From contig PLTX01000087.1 in assembly GCA_003164675.1 (NCBI GenBank), positions 5,342 through 63,608 on the forward strand: a stretch of DNA of 58,267 nucleotides, in the 5' to 3' direction. Shown here piece by piece: positions 17,989-26,433 of the stretch. Position numbers and translations under genes: made by a program. Positions within the stretch are counted from its first letter, which is position 1. Every line of letters begins with the position of its first letter. This DNA is from Verrucomicrobiota bacterium. GTDB taxonomy: Bacteria > Verrucomicrobiota > Verrucomicrobiia > Palsa-1439. The notes under the pieces are model-generated. The model saw only the letters and a program-made list of their open reading frames with translations, ran no database searches and was not told where the DNA came from.

Positions 17989-18639
17989 ATGGACACCGAG
18001 CGCGCCGAGGGGATCGTTTTGCGCCGACAGTCGGTGACGGAATCCAGTCTGATCGTGACGTGGTACACGCGCGAATTTGGCAAGCTGAAGACGCTGGCCA
18101 AAGGTGCGCGACGGATCAAGGGGCCGTTTCAGGGCAAGATCGACCTGTTTTATCGCGATGAGATTGTGTTTTTGCGCAGCAAGCGCAGCGATTTACATTT
18201 GTTGCACGACTGTTTCCTCGAAGAAGCCCACGCCCGGCTGCGCAAATCGGTCGAATCGTTGGCAGCGGCGTCGTATGTGTCTGATTTGGTGGATCTTGCG
18301 ACGGAGGGCGAAGATCCGAATGAGAGTATTTACGAGCTGCTGGCAACGGTTCTGGAGACGTTGGAGGTTCACCACGACGGCGTTTTGCTGATCTGGTTCG
18401 AGCTTCGATTGCTAGCAGCGGCTGGCTGGAAGCCGAACTGGGAGGCGAAAACGGGGGTGGGGCGCGTATTACAGTCGATTGCGGGAGCATCTTTGGAAGG
18501 TGTTGGGCGGGTGAGGCTTAGCGGGGAGCAAGTGGTGGCTGGTCAGGAAGCCTTATGGCAGTTTTGGGATGCGCATGTGGGTCGCGCACCACGAACACGA
18601 GGGTTTCTGCTAGGAAAAACGCATATTGACGCAGGTTAA
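17989..18639 (+). CDS. recO: DNA repair protein RecO
   Basis: A 216-residue protein with the RecO N-terminal OB fold: AEGIVLRRQSVTESSLIVTWYTREFG and KTLAKGARRIKG, then the helical domain (ESLAAASYVSDLVDLATEGEDPNESIYELL and WFELRLLAAAGWKP). RecO binds single-stranded DNA and RecR to load RecA in gap repair. The Cys4 zinc site found in many RecO proteins is missing, as in E. coli RecO. Confidence 0.88.
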   Translation: MDTERAEGIVLRRQSVTESSLIVTWYTREFGKLKTLAKGARRIKGPFQGKIDLFYRDEIVFLRSKRSDLHLLHDCFLEEAHARLRKSVESLAAASYVSDLVDLATEGEDPNESIYELLATVLETLEVHHDGVLLIWFELRLLAAAGWKPNWEAKTGVGRVLQSIAGASLEGVGRVRLSGEQVVAGQEALWQFWDAHVGRAPRTRGFLLGKTHIDAG

Positions 18640-18814
18640 TCGTTTCGATACGACTGGCGCGTACCGGTGAGCGGCCATCTTGGTGCGTGAGACGGCTGAA
18701 AAAGGCAAGGTGGAAGCAAATTCCCAATGAAGTGAGCATGAAAAACGCTTGTCATGAAGCAGGCGCGCGTAGCGAGCCAACCAAACGAGAATCCAACGAG
18801 GAGTAAATGACGCC

Positions 18815-20491
18815 ATGGCCAACCAAGTAGTAGAATTCCCAGCCCACGAACGGCCCCAGACAGAGGTCAATACCGTCCAGATGATCGGTATCGCGGTCGT
18901 CATCACGCTCACGGTGTTCGGCATCGCGTTCGTCGTTGGCGGGTTCCCCAAAGACTTGTTTATGGGCTTGGAGAAGATTCTCTATGACCGGGTTTTCTTC
19001 CAAAGCCTGATTACGTTTGTGTGGGCGCTGTCCATCGCCAACGTTGTGCTGAAAATGGTGCGTCTGAACAAAGAGAAGGCTGCCATTGCGGGAAGCGGCC
19101 TGCCGGAGAATTTCAATCTGAAGGACAAGGAAGCGATGATCAGCGTTTACGAGCGCATCCGGTCGCGGCCCGACATTGCCGAGAGCCTCACCTTGACCCG
19201 AATCGCGCGTGTGTTGGCGATGTGGATTAACACCGGTAACTTTGATCGCACGGCACAATACGCGCGCGAGCAAGCCGACCTCGATGCGGCGGAGTCCGAT
19301 TCCACGTTCCGTCGCAACCGGTTGTTCATTTGGGCAATGCCGTTGCTTGGTTTTGTGGGCACGGTATACGGCGTGGCCAACGGCATCAGCCATTTCGCGG
19401 CATTTTTGCACCAAGCCAACGTGAACATGGATCAGATTAAGGCGGCGATCGGGGACATTACCACTGGTCTGGCGGTTGCCTTCATGTGCACACTGCTCGG
19501 TCTGTTTGCCGCTGGATTAGCGGCATTTCCGGCCTTGATGGCCGAGCGCAAGGAGGAGGAGGTCCTTGGCGAGATCGAGGAACTAATCGAGGATCAATTG
19601 CTTTCACGCATGCCGTTAACAGAAGGGCCACAGCAATTTTCGCTGGATGAGATGGTCAATGCCATTCGCCAGGGGATGGAGGGGTTGCAGACCCAATCCA
19701 AGTTCCCCATCGATGAACTGGCCCAGGCCATTGATGCGGGGTTCCGGCGGTTGCCGAACCCGGATCGGTATGAAGAAGTGTTTTCCCGCGCGATTTCGAA
19801 GGCGGGGGATTTGATCAACCAGAAGTACGACGAGTTCGCCCAGAATTACGAGCGGCGCGTCGGCGATCTGGGGTCGCAACTCGGCGGGAAACTCGAAGGC
19901 GTGGCCAACCATTTCAACAACGGCGCGCAGCGGATCGTGTCCGAGCTGACCAAGACGCAGGAACGCAACCTGGAGATTTACTCCAAGAACGAGCAAAAGC
20001 TGGCGGAGAAGTTTGAGGAATTGACGGAACAACTGACCACCATGGCCAAGGAGCAATCCGAGCAGTTTGGCGAAGCCCACGAGAAATACGTCGAGGCCAT
20101 TCAGGAACTGGACAAGAAGGAAATCGCGCGGTTTGAGAAAATGGTGCAGGAGTTCAGCCAGCTTTCGACGCGGCTGGCCGACTCGTTCCGCCAAGCGGTT
20201 TCGACGCTGGAGAACGCGTCCACGCGGTACAGCGAGCGGATCCAGCAATCGGTCGAATCATTGAACGAACAGCTCGAGAAGGTCACGCAGTTGGGCGCGG
20301 AGATTGACAAGGTGCTGCACACAACGCAGGCGATGGAGACGACGTTGCGGCAGATGGGTAGTTCCGATGAATTTCGCCAGACACTGGCCAATCTTCGCAA
20401 CCACCTGAACATCAGCGATGAGTTACTCAAGCAACTATCGCGTCCACGCAAGGTGGTCTTCCAGGAAGCCCGCGGTGACGACAATCTGTAG
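18815..20491 (+). CDS. MotA/TolQ/ExbB-type channel protein with long coiled-coil tail
   Basis: A 558-residue inner-membrane protein. Membrane helices lie at about 22-44, 59-82, 168-192 and 213-238. TM3 carries AMPLLGFVGTVYGVANG and TM4 DITTGLAVAFMCTLLGLFAAG, the two conserved helices that line the ion path in ExbB/TolQ/MotA stators. A cytoplasmic loop of about 85 residues separates TM2 from TM3. Residues about 340-545 form a long, highly charged coiled coil ending in an amphipathic tail. The channel-plus-cytoplasmic-tail layout is reminiscent of ZorA of Zorya defence, but the ZorB, ZorC and ZorD partners are absent. It is the first gene of a five-gene operon with two ExbD-like proteins, so it should be the pentameric stator of a proton-driven machine. 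Confidence 0.85.
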   Translation: MANQVVEFPAHERPQTEVNTVQMIGIAVVITLTVFGIAFVVGGFPKDLFMGLEKILYDRVFFQSLITFVWALSIANVVLKMVRLNKEKAAIAGSGLPENFNLKDKEAMISVYERIRSRPDIAESLTLTRIARVLAMWINTGNFDRTAQYAREQADLDAAESDSTFRRNRLFIWAMPLLGFVGTVYGVANGISHFAAFLHQANVNMDQIKAAIGDITTGLAVAFMCTLLGLFAAGLAAFPALMAERKEEEVLGEIEELIEDQLLSRMPLTEGPQQFSLDEMVNAIRQGMEGLQTQSKFPIDELAQAIDAGFRRLPNPDRYEEVFSRAISKAGDLINQKYDEFAQNYERRVGDLGSQLGGKLEGVANHFNNGAQRIVSELTKTQERNLEIYSKNEQKLAEKFEELTEQLTTMAKEQSEQFGEAHEKYVEAIQELDKKEIARFEKMVQEFSQLSTRLADSFRQAVSTLENASTRYSERIQQSVESLNEQLEKVTQLGAEIDKVLHTTQAMETTLRQMGSSDEFRQTLANLRNHLNISDELLKQLSRPRKVVFQEARGDDNL

Positions 20492-20538
20492 GACGCGGGC
20501 TCGGAGCGCATGACTCGGTAAGCCGAAGCGGCAACCTT

Positions 20539-21048
20539 ATGACGCGGCGGAAAGCATACGAGAAAATCGACATCAACGTGGAACCGTTCCTGTCGATCAT
20601 GGCGATCGTGCTGAAGTTAATCACCCTGATTTTGGTGGTCATCGTGATGCGCATCGCCATGAATCCCCATGCCAAGCGGATTCCCACCTTCCCCGGATTA
20701 TACTCCGGGCACGGTAATGAAATGAATCCCAAGGTTCCTTCGTACATCGATTGCCATCCGGATGGGCTGACGTTGTATTCCAGCGACATACCGTCCGGTG
20801 CGCAGGTAAGCTGGGACGATTTGCAGCGGCCGGATAACGCCGTGAACCAACTTCTCGATAAAGTGCAGCAGCACAAGGACGACGAGTATATCGTCGTGAT
20901 GGTGCGACCCTCGTCGGTGAAGTTTTACCGCACGGTACGCAATCTGATCGAGAAACGTCCGATCGACGTGGGCTACGATGCGATTGACGCCGATTTTAAG
21001 GTCGACTGGGACGCAGCAGAGAAGGCGTTAGCCATTTCCCCGGACTGA
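20539..21048 (+). CDS. ExbD/TolR-like protein 1, lacking the channel Asp
   Basis: A 169-residue protein with a short cytoplasmic N-terminus, one membrane helix (about 16-38) and a periplasmic domain. The helix opens INVEPFLSIMAIV, clearly parallel to the ExbD motif INVTPFIDVML, but the proton-carrying Asp is replaced by Ser19. The periplasmic part (about 60-165), with YIVVMVRPSSVKFYRTVRNL, resembles the ExbD/TolR domain that engages partner proteins. It sits 47 bp after the ExbB-like gene and 4 bp before a second ExbD-like gene. Confidence 0.78.
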   Translation: MTRRKAYEKIDINVEPFLSIMAIVLKLITLILVVIVMRIAMNPHAKRIPTFPGLYSGHGNEMNPKVPSYIDCHPDGLTLYSSDIPSGAQVSWDDLQRPDNAVNQLLDKVQQHKDDEYIVVMVRPSSVKFYRTVRNLIEKRPIDVGYDAIDADFKVDWDAAEKALAISPD

Positions 21049-21052
21049 CAAC

Positions 21053-21691
21053 ATGGCGCGGCGAAGAATACGGAAGGGCCCGCCGGAGATGCTGATCGTG
21101 TCGTTCTGCGACATTGTGACGATCACGACAGCGGCACTCTTCTTTTGCTTGTTGGTCACAGTCCAAGAGGCCGTCAAAATTCCCGTATTCAGGCCAACGC
21201 CCCGCGCAAAAATCACCTCCAAACAGGGCATATTCTTCGAATGTCGGACGAATCAATTGTTTTACGTGGACTATGCCGGGCTGGACGATCAGGTGGAGCA
21301 ACTGATGTCGACCTTGAATCCCGGGGTTCGCGGTGGAGACATCGAGTCGTTTTTGAAAGCGATTCAGGGAAAGGAAGTTGGGAATGAATATTACAAGGTT
21401 GACCCGCGATATCTCTTGGTAGGGAAAGTGGGCTTGGAAGCGCGCCCCGGCGTTCCGGGGGAGACAATGGAAGAAATGCAGTACCCGAACAGCAAGTTTC
21501 AGGCGATTTTGTCCCAGTTGGTTAAGTCCAACCAGTACATTGCTTTTTTGGTCAGAGATGATAGCTTCACCATATTTCGCAAGGCACGGCAGGTTGCCGA
21601 CGCAGCCGGGTTCGACACGGGCTGGGAACTGCTCGGGATCGATGAACCAATCAAATTTGGGGAGGGTGGCACCGCGATAGCCACCCAATAG
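21053..21691 (+). CDS. ExbD/TolR-like protein 2, with the channel Asp
   Basis: A 212-residue protein with a basic N-terminus and one membrane helix (about 14-37) that opens MLIVSFCDIVTITTAALF. Asp20 occupies the place of the essential proton-binding Asp of ExbD/TolR. A periplasmic domain follows and ends with FLVRDDSFTIFRKARQVAD, similar in layout to the VMVRPSSVKFYRTVRNL segment of the preceding protein. The two genes are diverged relatives 4 bp apart. Since stators carry two rod subunits, a heterodimer with a single protonatable Asp is the simplest reading. Confidence 0.78.
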   Translation: MARRRIRKGPPEMLIVSFCDIVTITTAALFFCLLVTVQEAVKIPVFRPTPRAKITSKQGIFFECRTNQLFYVDYAGLDDQVEQLMSTLNPGVRGGDIESFLKAIQGKEVGNEYYKVDPRYLLVGKVGLEARPGVPGETMEEMQYPNSKFQAILSQLVKSNQYIAFLVRDDSFTIFRKARQVADAAGFDTGWELLGIDEPIKFGEGGTAIATQ

Positions 21692-21700
21692 GGATCGTTT

Positions 21701-22726
21701 ATGACTGGGACCACAAACGGCAAAGGGAAGGGGAGAAGGACAAAGGCCAACGTAATTGTCTGGATTCTGCTGGTCGTATTGGTTCTGACAGCAGGGGTTT
21801 TGGCCCTCAACGTGACGCAGCGATTTCGCCGCGTCGTCCAAGAGACGAACCAGGTGCGCACGGTCGTTCAAGAAGCCGTCAAGCGCCAGGAAATGATCGT
21901 CAAGACACCCGCCCGCAAGGAGTTTTCTGCGGCATTTCTCCAAATGGCTTTCGGTGATAACCCGCAGCTCTTGGAGCAGATCAAAGAGTCTCTTGGCAAG
22001 GCGCTCGGAGAGAATCCAACGCTCGCGCAAGGTGACGTCGCCATGATGCTGGTGACCTACCGCGCGGAGGGCGAGCTGCGCGACGTGGCGATCCATATTT
22101 TCGGCAATCTGGTGCCCGAGAAGCTGCCGGCATTCAGCTCCGAAGGCTATTGGAAATCGCAACTCCCCGACAGCTTCTACAAGGTGGGCCAATCGATGTT
22201 GGCTACCTTGGGGCGGGAAGTCGTGATTCTGGCCAGCCCGGAGGCCGAAAAGCGTCAACGGGACCTTCTGGAAGCGGTCCTGAATAACCGATACGACACG
22301 GTCCAGAATTACCTCCACGAACCGGTTTCGTTTATTGCGGTCATTCCCGAGCCGGGGTTGTTGTTCACGGATCGTTTTCGGCCTTACATGGTGGCCGCGT
22401 TGATCAAAGGAAAGATTTCGCTCGATGAAGGGCGCGCGGAAATGGTCGCGTTGAGCATGGATCCTCAAAAAGCCCAGCAGCTGGCGCAATTGCTGTCCGA
22501 CATGCGCATGATGGCCGTGGGCATCGCTCGCGTTAGATACGGCAGCTCGATAGCCGAATCGGCTCTCGAACAGTTGTCCCGCGCACAGATTGTCGCGGAC
22601 GGACCCGCCGTCAAAATGAGCGTCGTGCTGCCGTCTGACGTGCTCGAACGGGGATTGCCCCGAATCATCCGCGCGTTGGCCAAGGGAGTCGGGCGTATAC
22701 AACGTGGCCCGGGTTACCCCAGCTAG
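21701..22726 (+). CDS. Membrane-anchored periplasmic protein of the motor operon
   Basis: A 341-residue protein with one N-terminal membrane anchor (about 19-41), a helical stalk (RFRRVVQETNQVRTVVQEAV) and a globular periplasmic part. I know no named family. It is a distant paralogue of the gene at 27305-28453: both have VTYR followed by RD, a central stretch with a VV-strand, and a PxxxxxVxP segment followed by about 60 aligned residues ending in a MAV helix. It starts 9 bp after the second ExbD-like gene. It probably is a load or effector of the motor (inference). Confidence 0.7.
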   Translation: MTGTTNGKGKGRRTKANVIVWILLVVLVLTAGVLALNVTQRFRRVVQETNQVRTVVQEAVKRQEMIVKTPARKEFSAAFLQMAFGDNPQLLEQIKESLGKALGENPTLAQGDVAMMLVTYRAEGELRDVAIHIFGNLVPEKLPAFSSEGYWKSQLPDSFYKVGQSMLATLGREVVILASPEAEKRQRDLLEAVLNNRYDTVQNYLHEPVSFIAVIPEPGLLFTDRFRPYMVAALIKGKISLDEGRAEMVALSMDPQKAQQLAQLLSDMRMMAVGIARVRYGSSIAESALEQLSRAQIVADGPAVKMSVVLPSDVLERGLPRIIRALAKGVGRIQRGPGYPS

Positions 22727-22762
22727 GGCGTGGATCCTCGGCTCTGTGGGCCCGCGAGGAAC

Positions 22763-24691
22763 ATGACAACACAACGAGTCAAACTGGGAGTGCTCGGAAT
22801 GGTAAGCCTGCTCGCGCTGTCCTGGCCTTCGCGCGGTCAACTGGCGCTGCCAACTCCCGCCGATCCCAAACTCAAGGCCGCATATCAACACCTTCATTTT
22901 GACCGTCTGTACCCGGCGGAAGCCGTGTCCTTTATTCAAGGCAAGTTGCAGAACGCGCCCCACGCCGTGGATGTTCTCGCCGATTTGGCGTCCGATCAGC
23001 GCCCGGATGTGCGCGTTCTGGCGGCCACGCTCCTGGGCGAACTGGGCGAACCCGAGGGCGCCAGGACCCTGTGGCGCCTGACCCGCGACGACGTGGAAAC
23101 CGTTCGCACGACCGCCGCCGGGTCACTCGTCCGACTGTCAACCATGACGCCCATCGTGAATTCTTGGGAAGGCCTCAAGGATCCGCGTCCGGATGTCCGC
23201 AAACTCACCGCAGCCCTCCTCGGTCAGGCATCCGATAAATCTGCGGAACCAGCGTTGATCAAGGATATCCGCGATCCAGATGCCTCCGTCCGAGCTGAAG
23301 TGGTCGGCTCGCTCGGCGCTTGTGGAACCAGCGTCTCCGTTCCCTCACTCGTCGAATCGTTGCGGGACGATAGCGCGCCGGTTCGAACCGCCGCCGCAAG
23401 TTCGCTGGCGCACTTCGACGATCCGTCTTCGATCCCTCCGCTCGTCGCGGCGTTGAACGACCCCGACTGGCACGTGCGCGCGACGGCCATCATGTCGTTG
23501 TCGTCGCTGGCCGGCAACGACAAGGACCGCGTCGCCAGGATTATCGACCCCATCGCCGCCCGCCTTCAAGATGACCAGTACGCGCTCGTTCGCGACCGCG
23601 CCGCCGATGCGCTGGCCCGTCCCAATGACGAAAAGGCCGTCGCAGCGCTCGTGCAGGCGATGGTTTCCGAAAATCGCGAAGCCAGATTTCATGCCCATGA
23701 GGCGATTATCAGTTGCAAGGCCGTTGCCGCGCTGCCGCAGTTGGCCAAGTACGTTCACCATGCGAACCGCGATGTCCGCGAAAAAATCGTCCGCATCTTT
23801 GGCGAGATCGGCGGCAGTGATCAGGTCCCCTACGTCACCAACGCGCTGAACGACCCGGATCCGGTCGTCCGCCTCGCCGCCGTCCAGGCCCTCCGCAAAC
23901 TTCAGGGCGCGGGGACGGTCGAGGCGCTCGAGACCAAATGTAACGATGCCGATCCCAACGTGCGGGCCGAGACCGCACGGGCTCTCGGCGCTATCGGCGA
24001 TCGAAAAACCGTGCCGAAATTGGTCGAACTGCTCCACGACGACAATGGGTTTGTCCGCAGCGCCGCCGCCGAGTCCCTCGGTCAACTCGGGGATCGTGCT
24101 GCGACCGTCGCATTGATTCAGGTGCTGACGGGGGAGAAGCCGCGCCCGACTCAGGGCTCGGGGCAGGACGGTCTCGTCATCTCGGCGCAACCGGGGGCGT
24201 TGCCAGAGATTGCCAGGTTGAAACTCGTCGAAGAAAAGATCAACGCCACCAAGGCCCTCGGTGATATCCGTGATCCGGTTGCTGTCGATGCCCTGATTGA
24301 AAATGGACTGAAAGCCGAAGACCCGGGGCTCCGCGCCGAGTCCGCCGTGTCGCTGGGCAAGATCGCCGAGCCGCGCGCGGTCAAACCGCTCGAAGCAACC
24401 GTGCGCCCCTACTACGACTCCGTCCCTGAAGACAGCCAGGGCCTGACGATTTCGAGCGCGCCAATGGACGAACCGGCGCGCCTCCGCAAGGAAAAGGAAT
24501 CGCGCGTCCGCGCATCGGTCGCCTGGGCGCTCGGCCAGATTGCCGATCCATCCGCGCGGGACATTCTCCGACGCGCCATGAACGACCAGAACAGCCTCGT
24601 CCGCGATGCCGCCGCGGAAGCCCTCGCCAAGATCAACGAGAAACAGGAACGCGCCGCCGAACGCCAGGCCACCACCCCATCCGCGCACTGA
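22763..24691 (+). CDS. Secreted HEAT-repeat protein of the motor operon
   Basis: Start at 22763 (MTTQRVKLGVLGMVSLLAL), which gives a signal peptide cleaved near SRGQ. The 642-residue protein is built almost entirely of HEAT/PBS-lyase repeats of about 30 residues (DPDASVRAEVVGSLGACG, DPDPVVRLAAVQALRKL, DADPNVRAETARALGAIG), roughly 16 in number. It should be a curved periplasmic scaffold for protein contacts. It is the fifth gene of the motor operon, 36 bp after the anchored protein. A shorter HEAT protein follows the paralogue at 28480, so the gene pair is conserved within the window. Confidence 0.85.
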   Translation: MTTQRVKLGVLGMVSLLALSWPSRGQLALPTPADPKLKAAYQHLHFDRLYPAEAVSFIQGKLQNAPHAVDVLADLASDQRPDVRVLAATLLGELGEPEGARTLWRLTRDDVETVRTTAAGSLVRLSTMTPIVNSWEGLKDPRPDVRKLTAALLGQASDKSAEPALIKDIRDPDASVRAEVVGSLGACGTSVSVPSLVESLRDDSAPVRTAAASSLAHFDDPSSIPPLVAALNDPDWHVRATAIMSLSSLAGNDKDRVARIIDPIAARLQDDQYALVRDRAADALARPNDEKAVAALVQAMVSENREARFHAHEAIISCKAVAALPQLAKYVHHANRDVREKIVRIFGEIGGSDQVPYVTNALNDPDPVVRLAAVQALRKLQGAGTVEALETKCNDADPNVRAETARALGAIGDRKTVPKLVELLHDDNGFVRSAAAESLGQLGDRAATVALIQVLTGEKPRPTQGSGQDGLVISAQPGALPEIARLKLVEEKINATKALGDIRDPVAVDALIENGLKAEDPGLRAESAVSLGKIAEPRAVKPLEATVRPYYDSVPEDSQGLTISSAPMDEPARLRKEKESRVRASVAWALGQIADPSARDILRRAMNDQNSLVRDAAAEALAKINEKQERAAERQATTPSAH

Positions 24692-24721
24692 TTCAGTGCC
24701 GCTCGGTAAGGCCGCGACCTG

Positions 24722-24742
24722 CCCCGACATCCGATGTCGGGG
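24722..24742 (+). terminator. Hairpin after the motor operon
   Basis: CCCCGACATC and GATGTCGGGG are perfect reverse complements separated by one base. The hairpin lies 30 bp after the operon's last stop. There is no T-run, so it may be a REP-like element or an RNA-stability hairpin rather than an intrinsic terminator. Confidence 0.4.
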
Positions 24743-24925
24743 GAAACCACCCACAGCGTCGTCAAACCACCCCGATTCGCCCCCTCCATCTGCCTCCGGC
24801 CCCCCAAACGAACCCAATTTTGGCTTCGTTTTAGCAAAACAAAGCCAAGTGACAAAATGGCACACTTGGGATGCTAACATCTTGTCCCCCAAGCTAATCC
24901 AAACTCTCCAACACTCCGAAAAATT

Positions 24926-24951
24926 CGGGACTATGCACTTGACAAACAATA
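24926..24951 (+). repeat. Left TIR of the IS1595 element
   Basis: It begins CGGGACTATGCACTTGACAA and is the perfect reverse complement of 26160-26185. Confidence 0.95.
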
Positions 24952-24992
24952 AGTGCGGGCGGATAGGTAAGCCGACAGGGCAGGCTCGAAAA

Positions 24993-25148
24993 CTACTTCC
25001 GTTTCGAGGTTGTGCGGCTTCTGGACTTCTTCTTCCAGTAGTCAGGGACCGGGACGAGCATTGCCCGTTTGAGTGCTTCCTTCGGGGGAAGATCGCACTT
25101 CAACGGGCCGCGTTCGCTGGTCGAGGGCTTCTGTTCCGTCTCTGGCAT
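24993..25148 (-). CDS. Small passenger ORF of the IS1595 element
   Basis: A 51-residue ORF (MPETEQKPSTSERGP) downstream of the transposase on the same strand, inside the TIRs. It is basic at the C-terminus (WKKKSRSRTTSKRK) and has a PLKCDLPPKEALKRAM core. Short genes of this kind accompany some ISXO2-type transposases; I cannot assign a function. The ribosome site is weak. Confidence 0.4.
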   Translation of the reverse strand: MPETEQKPSTSERGPLKCDLPPKEALKRAMLVPVPDYWKKKSRSRTTSKRK

Positions 25149-25204
25149 AAATCTAATTCCTACGGTAGCACAACACACGGTAACAGTTCAAGGCGGTTAT
25201 CCCC

Positions 25205-26137
25205 TCAATCAACAAACTTGTATGTCAGGCGCTTGCCTTCCATCTTCCGCAGACCGGCAAGTGTGCGCTCGCCATCGGTGCTCTTGCGGTAATTCCAGCG
25301 GTGGTTGAACTCGGCCAAGTACAACGGCAAATGCTCTCGGCTGATGCTGTGGAATGTGCCGACCACGCCACGCTTGAGCAGACTGAAAAACCCTTCGACC
25401 GTGTTGGTGTGTGCATCGCCACGGACGTACTCGCCTTTGGAATGGTTGACGGATTGGTGCTTGAACCCGTCGCGCAATCCTTTGTACCCGGCAAAGTCAT
25501 CGGTCATGACTTTGGAGCCAAGCTCCACGTTATCGTGAACTGCCTTTTTGAGATTATAGGCCGTGACGCGATGCGTGACATGGGAGCGAACTTTCCCGCC
25601 GCGTTGCACCAAGGCAACCACTGGCGTCTTGTGAACCTTGCTACCGTGTCCTACGCCCTTCTGCTTTCCACCGACCCAAGTTTCATCAACTTCAACCGTG
25701 CCATCCAGTTTGTCAGTGAATGCCGGGTCATGGAGCGCGTAGCGGATTCGGTGGGTCATAAACAGGGCCGTGCGATAGCTGCCAAGCTCCAACTGCCGTT
25801 GCAACTGGAGCGAACTGACGCCTTTCTTGGAACTGCAAATCATGTACCAAGCAATGAGCCACTTGCGGAGCGGGATATGGGAGTCCTCAAAGATCGTACC
25901 GATGGTGACGGTGAACTGCTTCTCGCAGTTGGCGCACCAACGAAGGCCAGCACGGACTTTCTTTTCCTTGTTGGCCGCGATGCTGGAAAACTTGCTCTGG
26001 TCGGAGCATTTGCAATGCGGGCAGACAACGCCGTCGTGCCAGCGGATGCCTTCCAAGTGCTCGCGGGCCGCGTCGTCAGTCGGAAACTGGTCGATAATCT
26101 GTATCAGGGTCAACTCGTTCTTCACTTTCGCTTTCAT
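25205..26137 (-). CDS. IS1595-family (ISXO2-like) transposase
   Basis: A 310-residue protein. The N-terminal zinc ribbon has CPHCKC and CANCEKQF (about 39-70). The DDE domain carries VEVDETWVGGKQKG, VMTDDFAGYKGL and TNTVEGFFSLLKRGVVGTFH, ending with a HRWNYR segment typical of ISXO2. The frame is complete with no stops, so it is probably active. Confidence 0.95.
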   Translation of the reverse strand: MKAKVKNELTLIQIIDQFPTDDAAREHLEGIRWHDGVVCPHCKCSDQSKFSSIAANKEKKVRAGLRWCANCEKQFTVTIGTIFEDSHIPLRKWLIAWYMICSSKKGVSSLQLQRQLELGSYRTALFMTHRIRYALHDPAFTDKLDGTVEVDETWVGGKQKGVGHGSKVHKTPVVALVQRGGKVRSHVTHRVTAYNLKKAVHDNVELGSKVMTDDFAGYKGLRDGFKHQSVNHSKGEYVRGDAHTNTVEGFFSLLKRGVVGTFHSISREHLPLYLAEFNHRWNYRKSTDGERTLAGLRKMEGKRLTYKFVD

Positions 26138-26159
26138 GGGAGAAATATCGCATGAAGTC

Positions 26160-26185
26160 TATTGTTTGTCAAGTGCATAGTCCCG
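26160..26185 (-). repeat. Right TIR of the IS1595 element
   Basis: Perfect reverse complement of 24926-24951, followed directly by the second copy of the GAAAAATT target duplication. Confidence 0.95.
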
Positions 26186-26336
26186 GAAAAATTGGCTTCG
26201 TTTGGCAGAATTACATATATGGGGGGGACGTCCCCCTCAGGCCGCGTTCGGCGAGCGCGGACTGACTTTCCGTATTGTGGGCTTGCCCGCCTCTGGCGGG
26301 GTGACCGTTCTGGCCGACGTTGGGCAGTTTCCACTT

Positions 26337-26359
26337 GTAGGGCAAGCGCTCCGCTTGCC
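26337..26359 (+). repeat. REP unit (GTAG plus 8-bp hairpin)
   Basis: GTAG followed by GGCAAGCG, loop CTC, CGCTTGCC. Further GTAG-led units follow at 26405-26433 (CGCTCAG...CTGAGCG) and 26506-26525. Confidence 0.6.
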
Positions 26360-26404
26360 GTCGTTTCCGCTCGGGAGGGTCGGGCTCCCGCACGACCGTT
26401 GGCT

Positions 26405-26433
26405 GTAGCGGCGCTCAGAGCCTGCACTGAGCG
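26405..26433 (+). repeat. REP unit (GTAG plus 7-bp hairpin)
   Basis: GTAG at 26405-26408, then stem CGCTCAG (26412-26418) and CTGAGCG (26427-26433). It is the second of three GTAG-led units in 200 bp. Confidence 0.5.

Larger units (their letters stand above)
24926..26185 (-). mobile_element. IS1595-family insertion sequence (1260 bp, complete)
   Basis: Terminal inverted repeats of 26 bp (24926-24951 and 26160-26185) match perfectly. They are flanked by an 8-bp direct repeat GAAAAATT at 24918-24925 and 26186-26193, the target duplication length expected for IS1595. Inside is one intact transposase and a small downstream ORF. It inserted between the motor operon and its paralogous gene pair. 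The perfect ends and duplication suggest a recent insertion. Confidence 0.95.

Noticed and set aside
18815-22726. A Zorya anti-phage system (ZorA/ZorB)
   Set aside because: The channel protein has a ZorA-like coiled-coil tail, but neither partner rod protein has an OmpA-like peptidoglycan-binding domain, and there is no ZorC, ZorD or ZorE. The downstream genes are secreted.
20996-22963. A 655-codon minus-strand frame across three motor genes
   Set aside because: It crosses several well-supported genes and reads as an Arg/His/Gln-rich shadow.
22730-24949. Long antisense frames opposite the HEAT-repeat gene (up to 534 codons at 23345-24949)
   Set aside because: They mirror the repetitive, high-GC HEAT gene, whose protein features are unmistakable. 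No ribosome site or family supports the antisense frames.
24606-25292. A 228-codon frame running from the HEAT gene end into the IS element
   Set aside because: It crosses the IS boundary and the TIR, so it cannot be an old gene. No protein features are seen.
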